64,000 nucleotides of DNA, from contig NZ_JBLXIK010000004.1 in NCBI RefSeq assembly GCF_048269565.1, forward strand, positions 62,001 through 126,000, written 5' to 3'. The first letter of the stretch is position 1; every line of letters begins with the position of its first letter. Positions 1 through 8,376 of the stretch are shown piece by piece. Made by a program: the position numbers and the translations under genes. Below the pieces are notes generated by a model. That model saw only the letters and a program-made list of their open reading frames with translations. It did no database searches and was not told where the DNA came from. Source of the DNA: Maricaulis sp048269565 (GTDB lineage: Bacteria; Pseudomonadota; Alphaproteobacteria; Caulobacterales; Maricaulaceae).

Positions 1-1
1 G

Positions 2-1420
2 ATCCTGCGCCGCCGACTGGCCGAGGATGGCCGCAGCCGCGCCCATATCAATGACCAGCCCGCCAGTATCGGCCTGCTGCGCAGCCTCGGTGATGTTCTC
101 GTTGAAGTGCATGGCCAGCATGACGGGCGCGGCCTGCTCGACCCGAAAACCCACCGTAGCCAGCTCGATGCCTATGCCGGCAATGCGTCGCTCAGGGAGG
201 CCTGCCGCAAGGCGTGGACCAACCTGTCACAGGCACAGGCCAGCCTCGACGACCTGGTGCGCGCCCATTCCGCCTCGACCGGTGAGCAGGACTTCCTGCG
301 CCATGCGCTGGACGAGATCGACAAGTTGCAGCCGCGCGCCGGCGAGGAAGCAGAGCTGGCCGAACAACGGCAATTCCTGATGGGGGCCGAACGCGCGCTG
401 GGCGATCTGCAGGAGGCCCAAGAGGCGCTGGCCGGCGATGGCGGCGGGCTCGAGAGCCGGCTCAATCTCGCGGTGCGCGGGCTGGAGCGGGTGCGTGACC
501 AGATCGGCGAGGCCGGCGGCGCTGCCGGCGAGGCGCTGGACCGGGCCGCCGCAGCGATCGACCGCGCGCTGATCGAGTTTGGCGAGGCGGGCGATGCCCT
601 GACCGATGCGGCGCGGGCCTTCGAGATCGAGCCGGGCCAGCTGGAAAGCGTCGAGGAGCGCCTGTTTGCCCTGCGGGCGCTGGCGCGCAAGCACGAGGTC
701 GATGTTGATGAATTGCCGGCGCTGCATATCCGCTTCGCCGACCAGCTCGACGCGATCGAGAATGCCGGTGAGCGTATCGCCGAGGCGGAAAAGAGCGTCC
801 AGGCGGCGCAGGCCCTGTATCGCGACGCGGCGGGCGCCCTGACGCGCTCACGCGACAAGGCGGCGCAAAAGCTCGCCGCCGCGGTCGCGTCCGAATTGCC
901 GCCGCTGAAAATGGACAAGGCCCAGTTCCGCGTCGCCCTGACCACCGATAATGACCGCGCCGGCCCCGAAGGCTGCGACATGGTCCGCTTCGAGGTCTCG
1001 ACCAATCCGGGCGCCCCCTTCGGTGCCCTCGACAAGATCGCCTCCGGTGGTGAGTTGTCGCGCTTCGGCCTGGCGCTCAAGGTGGCGCTGGCCGGGGATG
1101 AGGATGGCCGCGTGCTGGTGTTTGACGAGGTCGACCAGGGCGTTGGCGGCGCGGTTGCCGATGCGGTCGGACGGCGGCTGAAACGGCTGGCCCGCACCGG
1201 GCAGACCCTGGTGGTCACCCATAGTCCGCAAGTGGCGGCGCTGGCCGATCACCACTGGAAAATCATCAAGGAAGACGATGGCAAGGGCGGTGTGCGCACC
1301 GTGCTGGTCCAGCTCGACGGCGAGGCCCGCCGCGAGGAAATCGCGCGCATGCTCTCCGGCGCCGAAGTGACCGATGCAGCGCGGGCGCAGGCCGACCAGC
1401 TGATGGCCGTCCAGGCCTGA
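2..1420 (+). CDS. recN: DNA repair protein RecN, 3' portion (5' end outside window)
   Basis: RecN is an SMC-like ATPase acting in recombinational repair of double-strand breaks. The frame is open from base 2 and the start codon lies before the window. The visible part begins with GRSRAHINDQP and VEVHGQHDGRGLLD, typical of the end of the RecN N-terminal ATPase lobe. A long coiled coil follows, then the C-terminal lobe with signature ASGGELSRFGLALK, Walker B VLVFDEVDQGVGG, and the H-loop VVTHSPQVAA. About 472 residues are visible of the usual 550-560. It stops 120 bases before ligA on the same strand, so both repair genes may be co-transcribed. Confidence 0.96.
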   Translation: MLRRRLAEDGRSRAHINDQPASIGLLRSLGDVLVEVHGQHDGRGLLDPKTHRSQLDAYAGNASLREACRKAWTNLSQAQASLDDLVRAHSASTGEQDFLRHALDEIDKLQPRAGEEAELAEQRQFLMGAERALGDLQEAQEALAGDGGGLESRLNLAVRGLERVRDQIGEAGGAAGEALDRAAAAIDRALIEFGEAGDALTDAARAFEIEPGQLESVEERLFALRALARKHEVDVDELPALHIRFADQLDAIENAGERIAEAEKSVQAAQALYRDAAGALTRSRDKAAQKLAAAVASELPPLKMDKAQFRVALTTDNDRAGPEGCDMVRFEVSTNPGAPFGALDKIASGGELSRFGLALKVALAGDEDGRVLVFDEVDQGVGGAVADAVGRRLKRLARTGQTLVVTHSPQVAALADHHWKIIKEDDGKGGVRTVLVQLDGEARREEIARMLSGAEVTDAARAQADQLMAVQA

Positions 1421-1540
1421 TCGCCGCCTGGTCGCGCGCTGCGGCGCGGTGCTGTCGCCCGCTCGACCCTGCCGACAATTTCTCCACAATGGCCCCGATA
1501 CCGGCTAGATTCGGCCGACCCGTCAGCCTGCGAGCAAATC

Positions 1541-3649
1541 ATGAGCGCCTTGAAAGATGTCGGCATGTTGAGCGAGGCCGAGGCGAATGCCGAGCATGCG
1601 CGTCTCGCCCGTGAAATCGCCCGCCATGACAAGGCCTATTACAACGAGGATGCGCCGAAGGTTTCCGATGCGGTCTATGACGCGTTGCGCCAGCGGCTCG
1701 AGGGCATCGAGGCGCGCTTCCCGCAACTGGTCGATCTGTTCAGCCCGAGCCAGCGCGTTGGTGCTGCACCCTCGGGCAAGTTTGGCGAGATTGTCCATGC
1801 CGTGCCTATGCTCTCGCTGGGCAATGCCTTCAATGATGAGGACGTCGCGGATTTCGTCGGCCGGGTGCGCCGCTTTCTCGGCCTCAGCGATGAGGAGCCG
1901 GTGGCGATCACCGCCGAGCCCAAGATTGACGGCCTCTCGGCCAGCTTGCGCTATGTGAAGGGTCAGCTCGTCTCGGCGGCGACACGCGGCGACGGCACGA
2001 CCGGCGAGGACGTCACCGCCAATATCCGCACCCTCAAGGATATCCCGCAGACCCTGCCCGGTGCCGGCTGGCCCGAAGTGCTTGAGGTCCGCGGCGAGGT
2101 CTATATGAGCCATGCCGATTTCGCCGCGCTCAATGAGCGCCAGGAAGAAGCCGACAAGCCCGCCTACAAGAATCCGCGCAATGCCGCCGCCGGCTCCCTG
2201 CGCCAGATCGATCCGAAAATGACGGCGCAGCGGCCGCTGAAATTCTTCGCCTATGCCTGGGGCGAACTGAGCGAGCCTCTAGGCGAAACCCAGATGGACG
2301 CGGTCAGGCGCTTTGCGGACTGGGGTTTTTCGGTGAACCCATTGATGCAGCTCTGCGACAGCGTCGAGGCAATGATCGCCGTCTATCGCGATATCGAGGC
2401 GAGGCGCGCCAGCCTGGGCTATGATATTGACGGCGTGGTCTACAAGGTCGACCGGCTCGACTGGCAGGCCCGCCTCGGTCAGGTGGCGCGGGCACCGCGC
2501 TGGGCCATCGCCCATAAATTCCCCGCCGAACAGGCGACCACCGTGCTCGATGGCATCGATATCCAGGTCGGCCGCACCGGCTCGCTCACCCCGGTGGCGC
2601 GGCTGAAGCCGGTTACCGTCGGCGGCGTCGTCGTCTCCAATGCAACGCTGCACAATGAGGACGAGATCGCGCGCAAGGATGTCCGTATCGGCGACACGGT
2701 CGTGATCCAGCGCGCCGGCGATGTCATTCCCCAGATCGTGCGCGTCGTCGATCCGGATCGGGCGGGCCGCGGCGAGCCCTTCAATTTCCCGACGACCTGC
2801 CCGGTCTGCGGCAGCCATGCCGTGCGCGAGCATGACGAGAAGACCGGCAAGCTCGACGTGGTGCGGCGCTGTACCGGCGGGCTGATTTGCGGGGCGCAGA
2901 TCAAGGAAAGACTGCGCCATTTCGTCAGCCGCAAGGCCTTCGATATCGAGGGCCTTGGCGCCAAACAGATCGAGGCCTTCCATGATGAGGGCCTGATCAC
3001 CGAGCCGTCGCACATCTTCACGCTGAAGGCGCGCAATGCGGCCGGCGAGATCGTGCCGCCGATCCAGGAGCGCGAAGGCTGGGGCGAGACCAGCGCCAAT
3101 AATCTCTTCGCGGCCATCGAGAGCCGCCGCACGATTGCCCTGTCGCGCTTTCTGAACGCGCTGGGCATTCGCCATATCGGCGAGAACACCGCCACCCTGC
3201 TGGCCCGGACCTATGGCAGCTGGGCGGCGTTCAGCGTGGCGGCCGGACATCTCTCTGACGAGACGGTGCGCGCGGAAATGCTCGGCATTGATGGCATTGG
3301 CGAGACCGTCATCGAAGCGCTCGACCAGTATTTTTCCGAGCCCCACAATCGCGATCTTCTGGCCCGTCTGGTGGCGCAGCTCACCATCGAGGATGCGCAG
3401 GCCGTCGCCTCCGACAGCCCCGTCGCCGGCAAGACCATCGTCTTCACCGGCGCGCTCGAACGCATGACCCGCGACGAGGCCAAGGCCAAGGCGCAATCGC
3501 TTGGCGCCAAGGTGGCGGGCTCGGTTTCGGCCAAGACGGATCTGGTGGTGGCGGGGCCCGGTGCCGGCTCCAAGGCGAAGAAGGCGGCGGAGCTCGGGGT
3601 GGAGATGATCTCCGAGGATGAGTGGTTCACGCTGATCGGGGAGGGGTGA
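1541..3649 (+). CDS. ligA: NAD-dependent DNA ligase LigA
   Basis: LigA seals nicks in replication and repair using NAD+. The 702-residue protein has normal family length. The order is an N-terminal Ia domain (HDKAYYNEDAPKVSDAVYD near 29-47), the adenylation domain with active-site lysine K128 in AEPKIDG, an OB fold, a Cys4 zinc finger around 420-460 (CPVCG, then C and C before GAQIKERL), helix-hairpin-helix repeats, and a C-terminal BRCT domain (about 627-700, GKTIVFTGALERMTRDEAK). The ATG at 1541 places Ia domain residues at the expected distance from the N terminus. It follows recN with no other gene between. Confidence 0.98.
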   Translation: MSALKDVGMLSEAEANAEHARLAREIARHDKAYYNEDAPKVSDAVYDALRQRLEGIEARFPQLVDLFSPSQRVGAAPSGKFGEIVHAVPMLSLGNAFNDEDVADFVGRVRRFLGLSDEEPVAITAEPKIDGLSASLRYVKGQLVSAATRGDGTTGEDVTANIRTLKDIPQTLPGAGWPEVLEVRGEVYMSHADFAALNERQEEADKPAYKNPRNAAAGSLRQIDPKMTAQRPLKFFAYAWGELSEPLGETQMDAVRRFADWGFSVNPLMQLCDSVEAMIAVYRDIEARRASLGYDIDGVVYKVDRLDWQARLGQVARAPRWAIAHKFPAEQATTVLDGIDIQVGRTGSLTPVARLKPVTVGGVVVSNATLHNEDEIARKDVRIGDTVVIQRAGDVIPQIVRVVDPDRAGRGEPFNFPTTCPVCGSHAVREHDEKTGKLDVVRRCTGGLICGAQIKERLRHFVSRKAFDIEGLGAKQIEAFHDEGLITEPSHIFTLKARNAAGEIVPPIQEREGWGETSANNLFAAIESRRTIALSRFLNALGIRHIGENTATLLARTYGSWAAFSVAAGHLSDETVRAEMLGIDGIGETVIEALDQYFSEPHNRDLLARLVAQLTIEDAQAVASDSPVAGKTIVFTGALERMTRDEAKAKAQSLGAKVAGSVSAKTDLVVAGPGAGSKAKKAAELGVEMISEDEWFTLIGEG

Positions 3650-3661
3650 TCGATCCTGCCG

Positions 3662-3798
3662 TCACCAGCTCCGTCGGCTGCGCCGACACCTCTTCCATCA
3701 AGGAAGAGGAGGGAGTGTGGTTTGGCACCGGTAGAAATTGCGGACGTCATCCTCTTCCTTGATGGAAGAGGTGCCCCCGAAGGGGGCGGAGCTGGTGA
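3662..3798. repeat. Palindromic intergenic element, copy A
   Basis: A 137-bp element bounded by a 12-bp terminal inverted repeat (TCACCAGCTCCG and its complement). Inside it is a perfect 24-bp inverted repeat (3687-3710 and 3750-3773; core CCATCAAGGAAGAGG). The two subterminal segments differ: the left one is a small GTCGGC..GCCGAC hairpin and the right one a CCCCC..GGGGG hairpin. A second copy at 15831-15958 has the two subterminal segments swapped, meaning it is inserted in the opposite orientation. It lies downstream of ligA and the lipoprotein gene, which converge on it, so it may also act as a transcription end. Confidence 0.85.
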
Positions 3799-3831
3799 TG
3801 ATCATCGCGTGATTTCGTTGCCGAAACAGGC

Positions 3832-4359
3832 TCAGTCCGGCGTCACCCGCCGGTAAACCCCGTCGATCCGCGGCTCACCCACAGCTTCCAGATAGCTCAG
3901 CAAGATCCCGCTCAGCCGGTCCCAGTCCGTCACCTGGCAATAGCCCGCCTCGCCCTCGGCCTGGGTGACGTCGTAATCGTCGAGCACGGCCTGTTCGAGT
4001 TGGCTGCAGGAGGGCTGGTGGTAGGTGATGATGCCGTCAGGATAGATCCAGACGAGGCCATAGACCCAGTTGTCGTCATCGGGCTTCATCGCCACGTAGA
4101 TGCCCGGGGCCAGTTCGCGCAGGCGGACATTGTCGTGCGGGAAATCGGCGACTTCGGAATGATAGCTGGCGCCGCGCCGCCGCACCTCGCCGCGCCACAT
4201 TGGCTGGTCGAAGGGCGTGCCGTCGGCGAGATAGGGCGTGTGGGTATAGACGCCATTGGCGATCGGGAATTCGGCCGCACGGCGGGTGATCAGCGGCCGT
4301 TCCGAGTAGAAACAGCCGCTCAGGATCAGAGCCGCAAGAACGATCGCAAAACGCCGCAC
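3832..4359 (-). CDS. Predicted lipoprotein, unknown function
   Basis: This 175-residue protein has not been recognised as a named family. Starting at the GTG whose first base overlaps the TAG stop of the upstream aminopeptidase gene (TAGTG), the N terminus is VRRFAIVLAALILSGC, a classic type II signal peptide with lipobox LSGC and lipidated Cys16. The mature part is rich in aromatic and acidic residues with a few cysteines and no membrane segment. A longer open frame to 4473 exists but would bury the signal peptide, so the GTG is preferred. The overlap argues for translational coupling with the peptidase. Confidence 0.8.
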   Translation of the reverse strand: MRRFAIVLAALILSGCFYSERPLITRRAAEFPIANGVYTHTPYLADGTPFDQPMWRGEVRRRGASYHSEVADFPHDNVRLRELAPGIYVAMKPDDDNWVYGLVWIYPDGIITYHQPSCSQLEQAVLDDYDVTQAEGEAGYCQVTDWDRLSGILLSYLEAVGEPRIDGVYRRVTPD

Positions 4360-6197
4360 TAGGGCGTCGCGCCGGCCAGCGGCTCGGTCGCCTTGTGCAG
4401 CCAGGCCGCGATATCGCCCTCGACCAGCGGCGCGATGCGCTTGCGCACTTCGGCGTGATAGGCATCGAGCCATTCGATTTCCGCCGGGGTCAGGATCGAC
4501 AGGTCGATCAGGCCGCGATGGATCGGCGCCATGGTCAGGCTTTCAAAGCCGAGCATCGGCCGTTCGCCGCCGGCGATCATTTCCGCTTCGGTGACGAATT
4601 GCAGGTTTTCGATCCGGATGCCATAGCCGCCTTCCTTGTAGAAGCCGGGCTCGTTGGACAGGATCATGCCCGGCTCGAGCGCGACGGCGCTGGGCGACTT
4701 GGCGATGCGCTGCGGGCCTTCATGCACGCCGAGGAAAGCGCCGACGCCATGGCCGGTGCCGTGGTCATAATCGAAACCGGCCTCCCACAGCGGAAGGCGC
4801 GCCAGGATATCCAGCTGGGTGCCCGTGGTGCCCTTGGGGAAGCGCACGCGCGCCAGAGCGATATGACCCTTGAGAACGCGGGTGAACTGGGTGCGCATTT
4901 CCGCGGTCGGCTGACCGATCGGCACGGTGCGGGTGATGTCGGTGGTGCCGTCGGGATACTGGCCGCCACTATCGACGAGATAGAGCGAGCCGGGCACGAG
5001 TTTCAGATTGCTGGCCTCGGAGACGCGGTAATGCGCGAAAGCGCCATTGCCCTGGGCGCCGGAGATGGTGTCGAAGGACAGATCGCGCAGTTCAGGCAGG
5101 GTCTTGCGGATCGCTTCCAGCTTGCGTGCGGCCATGATTTCATCGACTTCGCCGCTCTGGGCCGTGGTGTCGAGCCAGTGCAGGAATTGCACGATGGCGG
5201 CGCCGTCGCGGATATGCGCCTGGCGTGAGCCTTCGATCTCGGCGGCGTTCTTGGTCGCCTTGGGCCGCATCACCGGATCTTCCAGCTTCTGCACCGTCGC
5301 GCCGCCGGCCCCGAGCCGCTCCAGCACCCAGGCCGAGGCGGTCGAGGGATCGACGCGGACCGTCTTGCCGGCAAGTTCCGACAGGCCGGCCTCGAACTCG
5401 GTTTCCGGGCGCAGGGCGACCTGGTTGCCGAGATGGCTGCGGGTCTCGTCGGTGATCTTTTCCGGCGCGACAAACAGGGTCGCGCTGCCGTCCTTGTTGA
5501 TGATCGCCGAGGAGAGCGGCAGGGGTGAGCGCGAGACATCGCCGCCACGGATATTGAACAGCCAGGCGATCGAGGGCGGCGCCGTGATCACGGCCGCATC
5601 AGCCCCGCCGCGTTCGACGGCGATGCCGATCCGATGGCGTTTCGACGTATGGTCTTCGCCCGCAAATTCAAGCGGTTGTGGATTGATCAACGCCATCGGC
5701 GCGGCCGGACGGTCACTCCAGGCCAGATCGATCGGATTGGTCTCGACCGGGACCAGCTCGACCTTGGCCCGCATCGCGGCGGTCTTGAGCAGATCCAGCG
5801 CTGCGGGGCTGTGCAGACGGGCATCATAGCCGATTTTTTCGCCCGGCTTGCCGTGCTCCTCGATCCAGCCATACATGCCTTGACCCACCAGGTCGCAATA
5901 GTCGAAAATCTCCGGTGCGGCCTGCTGCCGGACCTGGCCGGTATAGCGGCCATCGACAAAGATCGCGGCGCGGTCGGCCATCACGATGGCGGCGCCGGCG
6001 GAACCGGAAAATCCGGCGATCCAGAGCAAACGCTCATTGCAATCAGGCAGATACTCATTGTCATACTCGTCCTCATGCGGGACGAGAAAGCCGTCGAGAC
6101 CGAGCTTTTTCAGCTCTGCGCGAAGCTTGGGAACATTGTCGCGGCCATAGTGAAAGCCGCCTTTTACGTCGAAAGTCTGGGAGATCATCTGGGTCAT
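4359..6197 (-). CDS. pepP: Xaa-Pro aminopeptidase (aminopeptidase P, M24B)
   Basis: This enzyme removes N-terminal residues preceding proline. At 612 residues it belongs to the long, three-domain type: two creatinase-like N-terminal domains (first at about 20-150, LDGFLVPHEDEYDNEYLP) and the C-terminal pita-bread metallopeptidase domain (about 320-550). Metal-binding signatures are visible: YLVDSGGQYPDGTTDITRT (two Asp), HGTGHGVG (His), NEPGFY (Glu) and GIRIEN (Glu). The start is MTQMISQTFD, with MISQTF three residues later as an alternative. No signal peptide is seen, so it should be cytoplasmic. Confidence 0.93.
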   Translation of the reverse strand: MTQMISQTFDVKGGFHYGRDNVPKLRAELKKLGLDGFLVPHEDEYDNEYLPDCNERLLWIAGFSGSAGAAIVMADRAAIFVDGRYTGQVRQQAAPEIFDYCDLVGQGMYGWIEEHGKPGEKIGYDARLHSPAALDLLKTAAMRAKVELVPVETNPIDLAWSDRPAAPMALINPQPLEFAGEDHTSKRHRIGIAVERGGADAAVITAPPSIAWLFNIRGGDVSRSPLPLSSAIINKDGSATLFVAPEKITDETRSHLGNQVALRPETEFEAGLSELAGKTVRVDPSTASAWVLERLGAGGATVQKLEDPVMRPKATKNAAEIEGSRQAHIRDGAAIVQFLHWLDTTAQSGEVDEIMAARKLEAIRKTLPELRDLSFDTISGAQGNGAFAHYRVSEASNLKLVPGSLYLVDSGGQYPDGTTDITRTVPIGQPTAEMRTQFTRVLKGHIALARVRFPKGTTGTQLDILARLPLWEAGFDYDHGTGHGVGAFLGVHEGPQRIAKSPSAVALEPGMILSNEPGFYKEGGYGIRIENLQFVTEAEMIAGGERPMLGFESLTMAPIHRGLIDLSILTPAEIEWLDAYHAEVRKRIAPLVEGDIAAWLHKATEPLAGATP

Positions 6198-6362
6198 GGG
6201 GGCAAGCTAGGCCCGCGCGCGACCGGTTTCAATGCCTGTGATCGGCGGCATGCATTTGCGCAAGCCAGACCTGCAGCAAAGGGCCTCCACATCGCCGCCA
6301 AAGCGGCGCACACGCTGCGCCAGAAATTGACCGCGCCTGGCGCCAGAAAACGAGAAATTACA

Positions 6363-6524
6363 ATGTATTCGATGATGGATGAAGTCCTGCGCCTCAATGG
6401 CTGCGACAGCTTTTCACGCACCCTCGAGCGCTCGCGCGAACGCGCCGGCGTGCGGGTCCGCGCCCGCAATCATGATGTCGATGGCTTCCTGTCGGCCTGT
6501 GGTCTCAAGGCCCGCCGCAAATAG
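6363..6524 (+). CDS. Small hypothetical protein (53 aa)
   Basis: A short frame beginning MYSMMDEVLRLNGCDSF and ending GLKARRK, strongly basic in the middle (arginine-rich RSRERAGVRVRAR) and lacking a signal peptide or membrane segment. It lies alone between two genes on the opposite strand, with 165 bases upstream for a promoter. The Shine-Dalgarno match is weak (ACGAG). Composition resembles a real small basic protein more than a frame shadow, since no gene covers it on the other strand, but no family is recognised. Confidence 0.45.
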   Translation: MYSMMDEVLRLNGCDSFSRTLERSRERAGVRVRARNHDVDGFLSACGLKARRK

Positions 6525-6586
6525 GCCTTTGATGTGGCCTTGGTGGGTCCGGATCATCCCCGGATCATCACCGCGTCATCCGCTGA

Positions 6587-7447
6587 TCATCCGCGGGTGG
6601 CGACCAGGGTTTCCCAGCCTTCCAGCGGCGTCTGACGGCGCACGTCGAGGCCGGCGGCGCGATAGGCGGCGCTGACCCAGCTCTCCTGTTCGGTCAACAG
6701 ACCGGACAGGATGACGCGGCCGCCCGGTGCCAGGGCTTTCGCGATTCCCGGTGCCAGATCGACCAGCGGACCGGCGAGGATATTGGCAAAGATCAACTCG
6801 AATTCGCGCCCGGCAAGTTTGGGGTGATCGAGGCCTTCGGCGACAAAGCAATCAATGCCCGGCGTGCCGTTCTTGACGCAATTCTCGGCGCTTTCCTCGA
6901 CCGCTTCCGGATCGATGTCCGAGGCGAGGATCTCGGCGTCGGGCAGCACCTTGGCGGCGGCGATGGCCAGCGCTGCGGTGCCGCAACCGAGGTCGAACAC
7001 GGTCTTCGGATCGAAGCCGGCATCGAGCATCTCGTCAAAGGCGATCAGGCAGCCGCGCGTGGTGCCGTGATGACCGGTGCCGAAGGCCGGCCCGGCCTCG
7101 ATCTCGATCCCGATCTGGCCCGGCGCCACCGCCTCGCGGTCATGGGCGCCGAACAGCACGAACCGCCCGGCATCCACCGGCTTGAGCCCCTCAAGCGAGA
7201 TCCGCACCCAGTCCTCGTCCGGCATCGGCTCGACCGTGATGGCAACATCGCCGGCAAGCCCCGAGGCCGCGCGGAAGGCCGCCTCATCGGGCCGCGCCTG
7301 GAACAACACATCCATCCGCGCCGCATCGCCCTCGTCAAACAACAGCCAGGACAGCGCAATCGGCGGATCAATCTCGTCCAGCCGCTCGACGGCATCGCCC
7401 AGCGTCCTGAAATCGGCAAAGGCGGTGAGGCGCCAGATGGTGCTCAT
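6587..7447 (-). CDS. prmA: Ribosomal protein L11 methyltransferase
   Basis: PrmA is an AdoMet-dependent enzyme that methylates ribosomal protein L11. The 286-residue protein has a divergent N-terminal substrate domain followed by the methyltransferase fold: motif I DLGCGTAALAIAAAKVLP, acidic loop ASDIDPEAVE, and FANILAGPL, the characteristic N-I-L segment of PrmA. GPAFGTGHHGTT, upstream of motif I, is another PrmA signature. The ATG at 7447 is preceded by AGGGAACGAG and gives MSTIWRLTAF. The open frame continues 35 residues upstream into non-coding sequence, which was excluded. Confidence 0.93.
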   Translation of the reverse strand: MSTIWRLTAFADFRTLGDAVERLDEIDPPIALSWLLFDEGDAARMDVLFQARPDEAAFRAASGLAGDVAITVEPMPDEDWVRISLEGLKPVDAGRFVLFGAHDREAVAPGQIGIEIEAGPAFGTGHHGTTRGCLIAFDEMLDAGFDPKTVFDLGCGTAALAIAAAKVLPDAEILASDIDPEAVEESAENCVKNGTPGIDCFVAEGLDHPKLAGREFELIFANILAGPLVDLAPGIAKALAPGGRVILSGLLTEQESWVSAAYRAAGLDVRRQTPLEGWETLVATRG

Positions 7448-7547
7448 GGGCTCGTTCCCTGGTGGTTTGGTGGTGGTTTGGACGTTTGTTGTGTGCGTTT
7501 CAACTGACTTGTCATTGGGTGAGGCCCATCTACTCCAAAATCGAATT

Positions 7548-7680
7548 GTCATCCCGGACGGATGCCCCGCGCATGCGGGGCGCAGATCAGGGACCTACCC
7601 GTGAGACCAGCTGGAATAGCGGGTAGGTCCAGGCTCTACGCCCGGATCGTTCCCGCGTCCGGGCATCCGGCCGGGATGAC
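7548..7680. repeat. REP/MITE-like palindromic element
   Basis: A 133-bp element with perfect 10-bp terminal inverted repeats (GTCATCCCGG at 7548-7557 and its complement at 7671-7680). A second perfect 10-bp inverted pair lies inside (GACCTACCCG at 7592-7601 and 7620-7629), separated by an 18-bp loop. Further local hairpins such as CCCCGCGCATGCGGGG sit near the left end. This looks like a non-autonomous, structured intergenic repeat. No second copy was seen in this window. Confidence 0.7.
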
Positions 7681-8020
7681 AAAGGTTTAGGTTTTTCATA
7701 GGCAAGTACTCCATGCCATGCGGCATCGGCGTTTTCGGGCATTGCGGACGATCCATCGGGAAGTCTGCGTTGGTATATTGGTGCATGCGTCCCGGGGGAC
7801 CGTCCACAACCCGGTGAAGCCCGGCCTTCCGGCCAATTAAGGGCGGTCTGATCAAGACCAACCCGGCGCCACCCGCCTGCCTGTTCCTGTGCACCGGTCG
7901 GGGCGAAGCGTGGGGGTATTATGGGTGCGCTTGGCGGGGGCGGGGACAAGTGGCGGCGGTGGCGGGGGAAGGGGTTGTTGCGGCAGGTGATTTTGTGATG
8001 GAGGGCGGGGACAGCCACCA

Positions 8021-8173
8021 CCCTTCCTTCTCCGTGAGGAGAAGGTGCCCGAAGGGCGGATGAGGCGGGCAAGATCGCCGGTCGGCGATTGGGCGGGAGT
8101 GGCGCCAGTCCTGACCCGTCCACAAGCCCCGCCTCACCCCCGGCTCCGCCGGATCCTCTCCTCACGGCAAGGG
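8021..8173. repeat. Palindromic intergenic repeat (BIME-like)
   Basis: Two inverted, imperfect arms flank a central variable segment. The left arm (8021-8069) contains CCTTCTCCGTGAGGAGAAGG and GCCCGAAGGGC followed by GATGAGGCGGG. The right arm (about 8127-8173) contains CCCCGCCTCA, CCGGCTCCGCCGG and CTCTCCTCACGGCAAGGG. Its plan, outer arm, GC hairpin and variable centre, resembles copies A and B near 3.7 and 15.9 kb, but the sequence is different. Similar palindromic units are widespread between genes in proteobacterial chromosomes. Confidence 0.65.
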
Positions 8174-8376
8174 AGCAGCAAAGGTTTTTTTGAATTGGGT
8201 CATTCCGAGGGGGTGTACCTCCAGAGCGCGCTGGCTATTGGCCCGTGCAATGATGTGGGCCGCGAGTTGTTTTCAAAATTGGGCCAAGTGAGCTAATTTC
8301 CTGCAGGCTGAAGGGCTGGTCCTCTGGCTCCTCTCGGAGAATTGTCCGGGAGGATGGTTTGGGAAGGGAGTCGCCA

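Larger units (their letters stand above)
7448..8376. other. Repeat-rich intergenic region without a convincing gene
   Basis: About 930 bases between prmA and the HIRAN gene. Two palindromic elements (7548-7680 and 8021-8173) account for a third of it. The remainder includes a short G-rich tract near 7930-7975 and A/T-richer sequence after 8175. Open frames on the minus strand in 7587-8165 cross the palindromes, lack family resemblance and have no good ribosome binding site, so they are not called. It is the longest gene-poor stretch of the window and borders a gene of atypical composition. Confidence 0.6.

Noticed and set aside
172..1218. A 348-codon minus-strand open frame opposite recN
   Set aside because: Serine/arginine-rich shadow frame of recN.
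7587..8165. Minus-strand open frames in the gap between prmA and the HIRAN gene
   Set aside because: They run through palindromic repeats, have no ribosome binding site worth the name and no recognisable domain.
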